64,000 nt of DNA from Pedobacter sp. D749 (GTDB taxonomy: Bacteria > Bacteroidota > Bacteroidia > Sphingobacteriales > Sphingobacteriaceae), in assembly GCF_019317285.1 (NCBI RefSeq), contig NZ_CP079218.1:4340001-4404000 (forward strand), in the 5' to 3' direction. Positions 52,031-60,753 of this stretch are shown here, one piece after another (position 1 is the stretch's first letter; each line of letters starts with the position of its first letter). A program made the translations under genes and the position numbers. The notes under the pieces were generated by a model that was not told where the DNA came from, searched no databases, and was given only the letters and a program-made list of their open reading frames with translations.

Positions 52031-52058
52031 TTTACTGCTATAAAATAAAAAATTAGAT

Positions 52059-52976
52059 ATGCAGATCGCTTTGCAGATTTCCTTTATCAAACTATTTTTT
52101 GCCTGCGCAATCCTTATCCTATTCTGTAAAGTCGTATCAGCACAAGACACTCCTCAAAAGTGGAGCGTAAAACCGTATATCGGTCTCCAGCAATCTAAAT
52201 TCGATTGGTCTATTGCCGGCAATGCAGCCGGAACCAGTCCAAATGTACTATCAGAACTGATCTGGAAAAATCTTAAAGGGCCTGGTTTTGGCCTGGACAT
52301 CAAATACAATATTACCAGGCGGTTCAGTGTTAAAGCCATCAACCAATACAGTAACATAACTAAGGGTGAGGCAGAGGATACCGATTATGCAGATGATAAC
52401 AGGCAAAATGCTTTTTATTTCGATCTGCTCAACGCAAATAAAGGTTACTTATACGATGCCGGTTTACAGTTCAGTTACCAACTGCTAAAATTTGGCGATT
52501 TTAACATCAATCCAATTGTTGGACTTTCATACCATCAACAAAAATTCCATCTGTTAGAAAGTGCAAATAACCCTGACAGCAAAGGCTTAAACTCTACATA
52601 TCAAGCAAGATATAAAGGATTCGATTTTGGAGCAGAACTCGTTCTTAAAATGCAGAAATTCAGTATAGGTGCTACAGTATTAGGCGGTTTTTATACTTAT
52701 TCGGCAAAAGCCAACTGGAATTTAATTACCGATTTTGCAAAACCTGTAAGCTTTACACATAAGGCAAATTCCTTTTCGTTAAGTGGCGATATCAACCTTG
52801 CTGTACCAGTAAACAAAAGTTTATATGTAGAAGTTGACTATAAGATCAATGATATCAACACTTACTCTGGTGTAGATAAAGCTTATTTTAATAGCCGGGC
52901 AACAGAGGAAACTCAATTTAATGGTGCAAATTTCAGAAAAAATGCTGTATTATTAGGGCTAAATTTCAGCTTTTAA
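52059..52976 (+). CDS. Outer-membrane beta-barrel protein of unknown function
   Basis: 305 residues with a signal peptide ending VVSAQ (about residue 28). Strand-like segments with alternating aromatics continue to the end: KWSVKPYIGLQQSKFDWSIA, GPGFGLDIKYNITRRFSV, LLKFGDFNINPIVGLSYHQ, FDFGAELVLKMQKFSIGATVLGGFYTYS, and a last strand NAVLLGLNFSF with a terminal aromatic, as outer-membrane barrels have. No specific family recognised. It follows the astacin-like gene after a terminator. Confidence 0.8.
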   Translation: MQIALQISFIKLFFACAILILFCKVVSAQDTPQKWSVKPYIGLQQSKFDWSIAGNAAGTSPNVLSELIWKNLKGPGFGLDIKYNITRRFSVKAINQYSNITKGEAEDTDYADDNRQNAFYFDLLNANKGYLYDAGLQFSYQLLKFGDFNINPIVGLSYHQQKFHLLESANNPDSKGLNSTYQARYKGFDFGAELVLKMQKFSIGATVLGGFYTYSAKANWNLITDFAKPVSFTHKANSFSLSGDINLAVPVNKSLYVEVDYKINDINTYSGVDKAYFNSRATEETQFNGANFRKNAVLLGLNFSF

Positions 52977-52993
52977 TTTTAATACTACCCCAT

Positions 52994-53118
52994 TGTCCTC
53001 GTTTGTAACGAGGATCAAAGAGAATGGCGATTTTATCGCCAAGAGGAAACAATTCTTGTGACTGATGCAACCACATTACAAATGTGGTTCTCCACAATCC
53101 TCGTTACAAACGAGGATT
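52994..53118. repeat. REP/REPIN-like element with four nested hairpins
   Basis: CCTCGTTTGTAACGAGG at the left end and CCTCGTTACAAACGAGG at the right end are inverted copies of each other, and each is itself a hairpin (CCTCGTT/AACGAGG). Between them are GGCGATTTTATCGCC (about 53025-53039) and CCACATTACAAATGTGG (about 53071-53087), also hairpins. This arrangement resembles the REP doublets moved by RAYT transposases. No transposase gene is in the window. It lies in the convergent spacer before comB. Confidence 0.8.
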
Positions 53119-53121
53119 ATA

Positions 53122-53841
53122 TTAATTAGTTTTTAAGGCCACCAAACGTTCACCTTCCAATACCGGAATTGTTTTGCACAGATTTAGCTGCAAACAGAAA
53201 ACAACATCTTCCTCTATATTCAACTGCGCCAGGCGATGGCTGTGCGATGATTTGTGAAGGTATTTTCTCAGATCTGCTTTAGCCAAAGAATACAAATCTT
53301 CAGCAGCCACGCTGGAATCATCAAAATGTTCAAAATTTTGGCGGAGATTAGTTACCACCGCACCTGCAAAAAGGGTATCCTCTAAATTAAACTGATCTTT
53401 CCAACCTGCGCAAAGTAAAAGCACATTTTTATCCTGGCTTTTCAGATAATCGCAAAGCGAATCTAAATTAAGGAATGATCCGATCACAACCTGATAAGCT
53501 CTTTTTTGTGCCAGATGCAAAGCTTTGGTACCATTGGTAGTGGTTAAAACAACTGTTTTTCCGTTTACTTTTTCATGGGTATAAGAGAACGGCGAGTTAC
53601 CAAAATCGTATCCTGCTACCACCTCTCCATTTCGTTCTGCTGCCAATAAAAATCCGCTATCGCGATAGTTTAAACAATCTTCCACCTGGGCCACTGGAAT
53701 AATGGCTTCAGCACCATTATCTATCCCGTAAGTGATAGATGAGGTAGCTCTCAAAATATCAATAACCACGACAATGCTTTGCTCAATATCGTACAAATCG
53801 ATTAAGGCTGGCGTTAAACAAACTTCTATTTTTTTTGACAT
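53122..53841 (-). CDS. comB: 2-phosphosulfolactate phosphatase (ComB family)
   Basis: 239 residues. In methanogens ComB removes phosphate from 2-phosphosulfolactate in coenzyme M synthesis. Matches: IVVVIDILRATSSITYGIDNGAEAIIPV, FLLAAERNGEVVAGYDFGNSPFSY, TTNGTKALHLA, VLLLCAGWKDQFNLEDTLFAGAVV. Coenzyme M is not expected here, so the enzyme may feed sulfonate or sulfonolipid metabolism, known in several Bacteroidetes, or have another phosphatase role. Same strand as gcvT, separated by a hairpin. Confidence 0.9.
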   Translation of the reverse strand: MSKKIEVCLTPALIDLYDIEQSIVVVIDILRATSSITYGIDNGAEAIIPVAQVEDCLNYRDSGFLLAAERNGEVVAGYDFGNSPFSYTHEKVNGKTVVLTTTNGTKALHLAQKRAYQVVIGSFLNLDSLCDYLKSQDKNVLLLCAGWKDQFNLEDTLFAGAVVTNLRQNFEHFDDSSVAAEDLYSLAKADLRKYLHKSSHSHRLAQLNIEEDVVFCLQLNLCKTIPVLEGERLVALKTN

Positions 53842-53861
53842 AGGTTTAGTATCCTGTATAA

Positions 53862-53904
53862 AGTATCAAGTAGCAAGACAAATTCCATCTTGCTACTTGA
53901 TACT
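53862..53904. repeat. 17-bp inverted repeat between gcvT and comB
   Basis: AGTATCAAGTAGCAAGA (53862-53878) and TCTTGCTACTTGATACT (53888-53904) are perfectly complementary with a 9-base loop. The word AGTATCAAG also recurs before nadE (48215-48240). It could be a terminator or a processing hairpin. Confidence 0.7.
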
Positions 53905-53914
53905 GGCAACTTAT

Positions 53915-54994
53915 CTATTTATAAAAAGGAAACTTAACCACTTTAGCTTTAATTGGCGTATTGCGGATTAAAATAAAAACTTCAGTTCCTTCTTTAGTGA
54001 AATCTTTTGCGATGTAGCCCATACCGATTGCTTTTTGCAAAGAAGGTGCCTGGGTACCGGAAGTTACTTTACCGATAATATTTCCTTCGGCATCAGCAAT
54101 TTGATAATCATGGCGTGGAATACCACGGTCGATCATTTCGAAACCAACCAGTTTTTTTTGAATCCCAGCTTCTTTTTGTGCCAATAACGCCTCCGAATTG
54201 GTAAAAGATTTAGAAAATTTAGTAATCCAGCCTAAACCGGCTTCAATTGGTGAAGTAGTATCATCAATATCATTTCCGTATAAACAGAAACCCATTTCTA
54301 AGCGCAAGGTATCACGAGCACCTAAGCCAATTGGCTTAATGTTGTATGGTGCACCCGCCTTAAAAATAGCATCCCAGATCTGATCTGCATATTGGTTTTC
54401 GAAGTAAATCTCAAAACCACCAGCTCCGGTATAACCTGTTGCAGAAATAACCACGTTATCAACACCAGCAAAGGTACCTTTAACAAAAGTATAATATTCC
54501 ATTGATGCCAAATCAACATCGGTTAAGCTTTGTAAAGCATCAGCCGCTTTTGGTCCTTGAATGGCTAAAAGAGAGGTTTGATCAGAGATATTGTGCATTT
54601 CAACATCTTTCGAATTGAATTGTTGAATCCAGTTCCAGTCTTTTTCAATGTTAGATGCATTTACCACTAACATATAGGTTTTATCGTCTATTTTGTAAAC
54701 CAAAAGATCATCTACAATACCACCATCCTGATTTGGCAGGCAAGAGTACTGAACTTTTCCATTATATAATTTAGAGGCATCATTACTGGTTACGCGTTGA
54801 ATAAGATCTAATGCATTTTCGCCTTTAAGAATAAATTCGCCCATGTGGCTTACATCAAAAACACCTACACCGTTACGAACAGTTGCATGTTCTGCATTAA
54901 TACCTTCATAAGTAACAGGCATATTGTAACCTGCAAATGGAACCATTTTAGCGCTTAAAGCGATGTGTTTTTCTGTTAATGCGGTGTTTTTCAT
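53915..54994 (-). CDS. gcvT: Aminomethyltransferase (glycine cleavage T-protein)
   Basis: 359 residues. The T-protein passes the one-carbon unit of glycine from lipoylated H-protein to tetrahydrofolate, releasing ammonia. Family marks: KHIALSAKMVPFAGYNMPVTY at the N terminus, GVFDVSHMGEFILKG, VQYSCLPNQDGGIVDDLLVYK, ISATGYTGAGGFEIYF, RDTLRLEMGFCLYGNDID. H- and P-protein genes are not next to it. Confidence 0.97.
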   Translation of the reverse strand: MKNTALTEKHIALSAKMVPFAGYNMPVTYEGINAEHATVRNGVGVFDVSHMGEFILKGENALDLIQRVTSNDASKLYNGKVQYSCLPNQDGGIVDDLLVYKIDDKTYMLVVNASNIEKDWNWIQQFNSKDVEMHNISDQTSLLAIQGPKAADALQSLTDVDLASMEYYTFVKGTFAGVDNVVISATGYTGAGGFEIYFENQYADQIWDAIFKAGAPYNIKPIGLGARDTLRLEMGFCLYGNDIDDTTSPIEAGLGWITKFSKSFTNSEALLAQKEAGIQKKLVGFEMIDRGIPRHDYQIADAEGNIIGKVTSGTQAPSLQKAIGMGYIAKDFTKEGTEVFILIRNTPIKAKVVKFPFYK

Positions 54995-55192
54995 CCGTAA
55001 ATTCTATTTTTATGATAATGAAGCCAGTATAGCTGATATTCTGTAATTATAACAGCTTTATTTGTTATTCTTCTTGGGGTGCAAAAGTACTAAGAAAAAG
55101 ACAAAATTTTGAGGTTATTTTAAGGAGTTTTTGGACGATTTTCTAATCATCCGTCCTGCTGAACTTGTTTCAGCATCTATTATAGTGGCACT

Positions 55193-55241
55193 CAGAGTTG
55201 ACAACTTTCACTCTTGATGCCTATTAAAGTTGTCAACTCTG
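55193..55241. repeat. 16-bp inverted repeat between the glycosyltransferase and gcvT genes
   Basis: CAGAGTTGACAACTTT (55193-55208) and AAAGTTGTCAACTCTG (55226-55241), perfectly complementary around a 17-base loop. It lies 9 bases past the glycosyltransferase stop. A CTGAACTTGTTTCAG fragment, related to 18252 and 23641, lies upstream at 55159-55173. Confidence 0.75.
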
Positions 55242-55249
55242 AAATTCAC

Positions 55250-56452
55250 CTATACACGCACCAATTCTTCGTAAATCTTCAGCATTTTACTAGAGATTAA
55301 ATGCACACCATGGTCGTTTTCGACAGTCTTACGGGCGTTCTCTCCAATCTCTACCCAACGTTTTGGATTAATGATACATTGTAAAATTGACCGGTAAAAT
55401 TCATCAGCGGTATCAGCAATTAAAATGTCGTGGCCATGCCTGCAATTAATTCCCTCAGCCGCAGTAGTGGTGGCAATGATGCATTTTTTCATAGCCATGC
55501 CTTCAATAATTTTTACACGCATTCCGGTGCCAGAAATTAAAGGAACAATCATAATCGCTTTAGAATTCATAAACTCTACCGCATCGAAAACTTCTCCCTC
55601 TACAATCAAATTTTCTGAATCGTACTCGAAGAAATGTTTTTGCATGTTTTTCCCTGCGATATAAAAACGAAGATCTTTATTTAGTTTTTCAATATCGGGC
55701 CAGATATCATCCAAAAACCATTCTAATCCTTCCTGATTTGGCCTCCAGTCCATTGCACCTAAATGAAAAAGTGTGGGAAAACTGGTTTTGGTTTTATCTA
55801 CCTTGTATCTTTCTAAATCAATGGCAACCGGAAAAACCGACATCGGAATTTCGCAGCCAAACCTTAATATACTTTGCCGATCGGGCTCACTAATGGCAAA
55901 AATATGATGGAAACGGTTAATCTGATCGGTTTCATACGCCTTAAGCCGCTGGGCTAAAAAAGCCAGGTATTTACGTCTGATTAAAAACTTTTCTGAATGA
56001 GAAAGACGTTCCCAAAGGGTAAATTCGATATTGTGTGCCCGATAGATGACCCTGGCATTACTGTTTGCCTTAACCACATCCAGATAAGGAACAACAAAAA
56101 GCCCCTCAAATTGAATAACATCGAACACATTTTCGCGTAAGAGGTTTTCTAACTGACTTGCGGCATCCTCGCTGTAATACCTGGAAACATTATAAGATTC
56201 GTTGGTGAAAATATTAAAAAATGCAGACCATACATTTACATCGGTATCTAAATCACAGGTATGATATTTAATCTGTTCAAAAATAGGATCGTAAATATCT
56301 TCAACATCAATTCTTCCTTTGGTAGGGTTGAGGCTAAACAAAGTGATATCTGCACCAAGTTGTAGTAAGCCTTTTATGGTATTGTAAACCACAATAGGAT
56401 AACCACTATTTGGCGGAAAGGGAATCCGCTTGGTAATCAACAGAATTTTCAC
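55250..56452 (-). CDS. Family 4 glycosyltransferase
   Basis: 400 residues, GT-B fold. It begins with GTG at 56452, which gives the first strand KILLITKRIPFPPNSGYPIVVYN. The C-terminal nucleotide-sugar half shows FHLGAMDWRPNQEGLEWFLDDIWP and VPLISGTGMRVKIIEGMAMKKCIIATTTAAEGI, the usual GT4 donor-binding pattern with E in the GT motif. It probably adds a sugar to an exopolysaccharide, LPS core or glycolipid; no polysaccharide cluster surrounds it. Confidence 0.9.
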   Translation of the reverse strand: MKILLITKRIPFPPNSGYPIVVYNTIKGLLQLGADITLFSLNPTKGRIDVEDIYDPIFEQIKYHTCDLDTDVNVWSAFFNIFTNESYNVSRYYSEDAASQLENLLRENVFDVIQFEGLFVVPYLDVVKANSNARVIYRAHNIEFTLWERLSHSEKFLIRRKYLAFLAQRLKAYETDQINRFHHIFAISEPDRQSILRFGCEIPMSVFPVAIDLERYKVDKTKTSFPTLFHLGAMDWRPNQEGLEWFLDDIWPDIEKLNKDLRFYIAGKNMQKHFFEYDSENLIVEGEVFDAVEFMNSKAIMIVPLISGTGMRVKIIEGMAMKKCIIATTTAAEGINCRHGHDILIADTADEFYRSILQCIINPKRWVEIGENARKTVENDHGVHLISSKMLKIYEELVRV

Positions 56453-56474
56453 AATGCTGTGAAATTACGAAATT

Positions 56475-57083
56475 TTAGGCGTTTTTTGAAAACAGATCCA
56501 ACTGAGGATCGCTTACATTAAAAGTTCTGCGATGAAAAGGTGATAATCCGATTTCAATTACAGCCTTACGGTGTGCAATGGTTGGGTATCCTTTATTCTG
56601 CTGCCAATTGTAATGCGGAAAATCAACGTGTAGGTTAGTCATGTATTCATCCCGGTGCGTTTTTGCCAGTATAGAAGCCGCTGCGATGTTTAAATATTTA
56701 CCATCGCCCTTAATGATACAGCTGTGCGGAATCTGCGGATAGGTTTTGAAGCGATTGCCATCAATTACCAGATATTGGGGCTGGGTATGTAATTTTTCTA
56801 TTGCCCTGTGCATGGCCAAAAAAGAAGCATTTAAAATATTGATCTGGTCTATCTCTTCGTGATCACAAGAAGCTACAGCCCAAGCTAAAGCTTCCTGTTC
56901 TATTATCGGTCTCAAAGCGGCCCTTTGCTCATGCGATAATTGCTTAGAGTCATTTAATCCTTGTAACACAAAACCTTTTGGCAATATTACCGCCGCAGCA
57001 AAAACAGGACCAGCGAGGCAACCTCTTCCAGCTTCATCACATCCCGCCTCTAAAAATTCTTCCTGATAACAGTTTAATAACAT
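56475..57083 (-). CDS. rnhB: Ribonuclease HII
   Basis: 202 residues. It cleaves RNA in RNA-DNA hybrids, including single ribonucleotides, with metal ions. The catalytic acids are Asp16 and Glu17 in CDEAGRGCLAGPVFAAAVILP, followed by LNDSKQLSHEQR, ASCDHEEIDQINILNASFLAM and the last acid in YLVIDGNRFKTYPQIP. 22 bases upstream of the glycosyltransferase gene. Confidence 0.97.
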   Translation of the reverse strand: MLLNCYQEEFLEAGCDEAGRGCLAGPVFAAAVILPKGFVLQGLNDSKQLSHEQRAALRPIIEQEALAWAVASCDHEEIDQINILNASFLAMHRAIEKLHTQPQYLVIDGNRFKTYPQIPHSCIIKGDGKYLNIAAASILAKTHRDEYMTNLHVDFPHYNWQQNKGYPTIAHRKAVIEIGLSPFHRRTFNVSDPQLDLFSKNA

Positions 57084-57170
57084 ATTGCAAATTTACTGAA
57101 ATAGAGATAGTAAGGAAATTATTTTGTTCAACATCTTTTAAACATTAATTTTAAGGATAAAGGATTTATA

Positions 57171-57854
57171 ATGCATATCATTAAATTAACGCTTATTTTT
57201 TGCCTGTTATGTTTTACGTGTTGTGCACAAAAGAAAAAATACGACATCATAAAGCCACCTGTGGAACCGCCCTCAAGAGCAGACTATGATGTTTTAGAAA
57301 AACGCATGGCTTGCATTTACCGGAACAAATATTCACCTGCACAAAGATTAAGATTTTTCCCATTTAACCAATACAAAAAGGTGATGTTGATTTCTTTTGA
57401 ACCACCGGAGTTAATGGCTGAAATCATTTATAGCGATACCACTAAGGCTTCGATCAACACTCCGATTAAGGAAGAAGTTTACCATACATTATTGCAAAAA
57501 AAACAAAAATTAGATTTAACAAGATTAAAAGAAAAGAAGATTTTATCCGCTTTAGAGGTGAATAAACTTACCGATGTACTTTATAACTTTGGCTACACCT
57601 CTACCAAAAGCTACAAAGGGTTATTGATAGCTGAATCGGAGGGATATAGATGTTATGAGCCACGAAATGCAATTGTATTTTTAGATGAAAATGGCTTAGT
57701 AGCCGAATATATCGAGATCTGTTTTGAGTGCTATAACAGGAAAGAGAGTTCAGAAAAAATGAAGACTGGGCAATTTTGCAATGAAAAATATGATCTGATT
57801 AAAAAATACTTCCGTGCTACGGGTATTAGGCATGGCACAGCCAAACGTAAATAA
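57171..57854 (+). CDS. Lipoprotein-like protein of unknown function
   Basis: 227 residues. The N terminus IKLTLIFCLLCFTCCAQKKK has a possible lipobox (CFTCC) or a signal ending CAQ, so it is exported. The rest is helical with many lysines and several cysteines, including CFECYNRK and QFCNEKYD near the C terminus. No family recognised. It is 11 bases from the TfoX-like gene, and the two may be co-transcribed. Confidence 0.75.
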   Translation: MHIIKLTLIFCLLCFTCCAQKKKYDIIKPPVEPPSRADYDVLEKRMACIYRNKYSPAQRLRFFPFNQYKKVMLISFEPPELMAEIIYSDTTKASINTPIKEEVYHTLLQKKQKLDLTRLKEKKILSALEVNKLTDVLYNFGYTSTKSYKGLLIAESEGYRCYEPRNAIVFLDENGLVAEYIEICFECYNRKESSEKMKTGQFCNEKYDLIKKYFRATGIRHGTAKRK

Positions 57855-57865
57855 CAATTTAAACC

Positions 57866-58204
57866 ATGAAATATAATGAAACCTTGGCGCTCTGCGTAGC
57901 CGAACGTTTAATGCATCTACAAGATGTACAGGAAAAAGAGATGTTCAATGGACTTATTTTTATGGTGAATGGTAAAATGTGCATCGGTGTTTCTAAGAAT
58001 AGTATGATGGTACGGCTCGATCCCAATAGCCTGGAAAACTTATCGGATAAAGATGGCTGGCAGCAAATGGTAATGGGCAGCAGACCAATGAAGGGTTATG
58101 TTTCAGTATCAGAAGATGTTTTGGGAAGAAACGATGAACTCGATTTTTGGGTAAACCTTGCCCTGGATTTCAATCCCCATGCCAAGGCATCAAAAAAGAA
58201 ATAA
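57866..58204 (+). CDS. TfoX/Sxy N-terminal-domain protein
   Basis: 112 residues, a single TfoX N-terminal domain: LCVAERLMHLQDVQEKEMFNGLIFMVNGKMCIGVSKN and MGSRPMKGYVSVSED. TfoX/Sxy regulates competence in gamma-proteobacteria, but stand-alone N-terminal domains are widespread with unknown function. It ends in a basic tail (KASKKK). No competence genes are next to it. Confidence 0.9.
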   Translation: MKYNETLALCVAERLMHLQDVQEKEMFNGLIFMVNGKMCIGVSKNSMMVRLDPNSLENLSDKDGWQQMVMGSRPMKGYVSVSEDVLGRNDELDFWVNLALDFNPHAKASKKK

Positions 58205-58295
58205 CCATAAACACAATCTGTTGCCCGATCCCGCTGTTCAAAAACTAGCAAGAGCCATATTTTTTGATTAATTTTATATTAACTAATCAAATATT

Positions 58296-58928
58296 ATGAA
58301 AGAACGAGCTATTATAGCAGCATTTCTGCTATACATTTCATTCACCATCCAGGCTCAGGTTAAAAGAACCAGTACATCAACAGAAAGGAAAGAAACAAAT
58401 ACGCAATCCTTAAGAAATCAGGCCCCAGAGGGACATTATTGCGATTACTGTAAATTAAATTACCCGGAATCGCATTTCCCTTGCATTATGAAATCGATTA
58501 AAGGCAAGCTGGATGTGACTACTGGCGAGGTAAGTTTTGTGGCCGGGCAACCAATAGGTGGCATTGTAGTTAAAGGCAGCAAAAACCTGGAGAGCAGTCC
58601 CCTTACACTTTTAACCAATCAAAATGGAGAAATAGAATTTAACAATGCCAGCGCAGGAAATTATAAATTTATCATTTCAGTACCTTCCACTAATCCCAAA
58701 TCGCGGGTAGCAGGCTCCCCAATCGGGGGAATAATTGTCAAAGGCGGTAAAAATCCTGGCGGCAGTTTAATCACTTTAATTACCGACGAAAATGGCGAAA
58801 TAGAACTAAATAACCTGCCTGTTGGCACTTATAAATTCACCGCATTCGGCGCTTCGGCAACTGAGAAAAATAATTCATTATATAAATCGAGTTATTCTGA
58901 AAAGGTAAATCCTTTACATAAAAACTAA
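58296..58928 (+). CDS. Secreted protein with two carboxypeptidase-regulatory-like repeats
   Basis: 210 residues with a signal peptide ending QAQ (residue 21). A CxxC...C motif, Cys49, Cys52 and Cys63 (YCDYCKLNYPESHFPC), follows. Then come two about 44-residue repeats, 82-125 and 138-181, each of the form VAG(Q/S)PIGGI(V/I)VKG(S/G)KN...G(E)IE(F/L)NN...G(N/T)YKF, close enough to suggest a recent duplication. They resemble small beta-sandwich units of surface proteins. Function unknown. Confidence 0.8.
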   Translation: MKERAIIAAFLLYISFTIQAQVKRTSTSTERKETNTQSLRNQAPEGHYCDYCKLNYPESHFPCIMKSIKGKLDVTTGEVSFVAGQPIGGIVVKGSKNLESSPLTLLTNQNGEIEFNNASAGNYKFIISVPSTNPKSRVAGSPIGGIIVKGGKNPGGSLITLITDENGEIELNNLPVGTYKFTAFGASATEKNNSLYKSSYSEKVNPLHKN

Positions 58929-59025
58929 AATTGTTAAATTCACGTTACCTTTCATTTTTTGGCACTATTATGGAATCTTTCAAATCTGTGCATCTTTAAA
59001 TTATCACACATTTAAAACACACATT

Positions 59026-59556
59026 ATGAAACGTTTAAATTTAATATTGAGCCTCGCATTTCTTTCGATAGGACTTCATTCTTTTGCCCAAACCAATAAA
59101 GAAACTACAGTAAAAATTGTTGCGGATAAAAATTACACTTTTATTGCCAACACAGCCGTACCGATGTCAAACAATGATGTTAATAGAGTATTGGCAATGA
59201 TGCCAGGCAGTCAAGGGGGCTCTTCAATAAACCTATCTGGATCGCAATACGACGTGAAGGTTACTAAAGACAGTATTGTTGCTTATCTGCCTTATTTTGG
59301 AAGATCTTTTTCCGCTCCAATGGATCCGACACAGGGTGGCATTAAATTTACTTCAAAAAATTTCACCTATACTGAATCTAAAAATAAAAAAGGAACCTAT
59401 ATTATCCAGATTAATACAAAGGATGTAACAAGAGAAAATTATCGGTTTACCATCAATATTTCGACCAATGGTTATGCTTCGCTAACAGCCAGCAGCATGA
59501 ATAAACAGCCCATCATTTTTAATGGTTATTTAGACGAGCCGAAGAAACAGGATTAA
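59026..59556 (+). CDS. DUF4251-family secreted protein
   Basis: 176 residues with a signal peptide ending HSFAQ (about residue 21). The DUF4251 domain is seen as VKIVADKNYTFIANTAVPM, SINLSGSQYDVKVTKDSIVAYLPYFGRSFSAP, and GIKFTSKNFTYTESKNKKGTY. These are small beta-rich proteins in Bacteroidetes envelopes; function unknown. A hairpin repeat follows the stop codon. Confidence 0.9.
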   Translation: MKRLNLILSLAFLSIGLHSFAQTNKETTVKIVADKNYTFIANTAVPMSNNDVNRVLAMMPGSQGGSSINLSGSQYDVKVTKDSIVAYLPYFGRSFSAPMDPTQGGIKFTSKNFTYTESKNKKGTYIIQINTKDVTRENYRFTINISTNGYASLTASSMNKQPIIFNGYLDEPKKQD

Positions 59557-59565
59557 TACGTGAAT

Positions 59566-59663
59566 CGTCATTGCGAGAAGGAACGACGAAACAATCTTTC
59601 ATGCTAGCGAATCCTTGCTATAAAGATTGCTTCGTCGGCTGAAAAAGCCTTCTCGCAATGACG
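59566..59663. repeat. CGTCATTGCGA dispersed repeat
   Basis: Starts CGTCATTGCGAGAAGGAACGACGAAACAATCTTTCATGC and ends AAGATTGCTTCGTCGGCTGAAAAAGCCTTCTCGCAATGACG. It is the most regular hairpin of the family and lies between convergent genes, where it may help end transcription. Confidence 0.88.
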
Positions 59664-59670
59664 ATCATAC

Positions 59671-60753
59671 TTATTTCTTAATCAGTTCGATCTGAAATAT
59701 ATGTGGCCATTTTTTACCGGCTACAAAAAGTCTTTTACCTGCTTTATCGTAAGCAATTCCATTTAATACATTATTGGCCTTTTCATCTTCAGTTTTAAAG
59801 TAATCAGCAGGCAACAAGCCTGATAGATCGATCTTGCTTTCAACAGCCCCAGTTTCTGGGTTGATGATCATGATTTCATTGGTTGTATATACGTTTGCAT
59901 AAATTTTACCATCAATAATTTCGAGTTCATTCAGATTTTGAATCGGGCCCTTATTATCAAAAACATCAATCGAACCAATTTTCTGATAGTTATCCTTATT
60001 CAGAAAAAAGATTGTGTTAGAACCATCGGTATTTAACACTTTCTCTCCATCAAAAGCCAGGCCCCACCCTTCTCTGCCTGTGATGTAAGAAAACTCAGAT
60101 AATTTCTTGAAAGTAGCTTTATCATAAACAAAACCCACTTTTTCGCGGTAGGTTAACTGAATAATTTTATTGCCGATTACCGTGATGCCCTCGCCAAAAT
60201 ATTGCTTATCCAAATCTGCTTTCTGAAGTATTTTACCTGTTGATGGTTCTACTTTACGCAGACTCGAATGGCCATAATCGCCGGCACTCTCGTAGAAAAA
60301 GCCGTCATGATATTCTAAACCTTCTACGTACGAAGAGGTATCGTGAGGCAAGGTCTTAATCACTTTATAAGTATACTCAACTGACGCCTGGGCCGCTAAC
60401 ACATTAATATTTGAGGTTAAATCCTCTGATTTCCCACCACCAAATATTCTTGCAGTGATCAGGTGATTACCCAATTTTAAACCCGCTGTTTTAAGTTTGA
60501 TGGCTGAAGTATCTGCTTTTGAAACTACTTTAACAGTATCGATCAGGTAAACTACTGAGTCTACTTTCTGCTCAGCGCCAAACTGCACTTTCACATCAAA
60601 TTCGTTACCAGCAGGCACATTAAGACCGGTTAATGGGGAAATAAAGCTACGGTAAGTTGTGGTAGAACTGTCTTTACAAGAACTCACGAATGCAAGCGCA
60701 ATTCCGATAAATACGAAATTTTTAATGGGGTTAATCTTCAGGCCAAAACGCAT
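59671..60753 (-). CDS. Glutaminyl-peptide cyclotransferase (beta-propeller type)
   Basis: 360 residues. A lipobox (FVSSC, cysteine at about residue 26) makes it a lipoprotein. Residues about 40-125 form an Ig-like domain, then a five-blade propeller of the plant/bacterial glutamine cyclotransferase family: SYVEGLEYHDGFFYESAGDYGHSSLRKV, YFGEGITVIGNKIIQLTYREKVGFVYD, GREGWGLAFDGEKVLNTDGSNTIFFLN. It converts N-terminal Gln of peptides to pyroglutamate. The start overlaps the yraN end by 23 bases. Confidence 0.92.
   Translation of the reverse strand: MRFGLKINPIKNFVFIGIALAFVSSCKDSSTTTYRSFISPLTGLNVPAGNEFDVKVQFGAEQKVDSVVYLIDTVKVVSKADTSAIKLKTAGLKLGNHLITARIFGGGKSEDLTSNINVLAAQASVEYTYKVIKTLPHDTSSYVEGLEYHDGFFYESAGDYGHSSLRKVEPSTGKILQKADLDKQYFGEGITVIGNKIIQLTYREKVGFVYDKATFKKLSEFSYITGREGWGLAFDGEKVLNTDGSNTIFFLNKDNYQKIGSIDVFDNKGPIQNLNELEIIDGKIYANVYTTNEIMIINPETGAVESKIDLSGLLPADYFKTEDEKANNVLNGIAYDKAGKRLFVAGKKWPHIFQIELIKK

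Noticed and set aside
57866..58204. Competence operon around the TfoX-like gene
   Set aside because: No DNA-uptake or pilus genes are near; neighbours are unknown secreted proteins.
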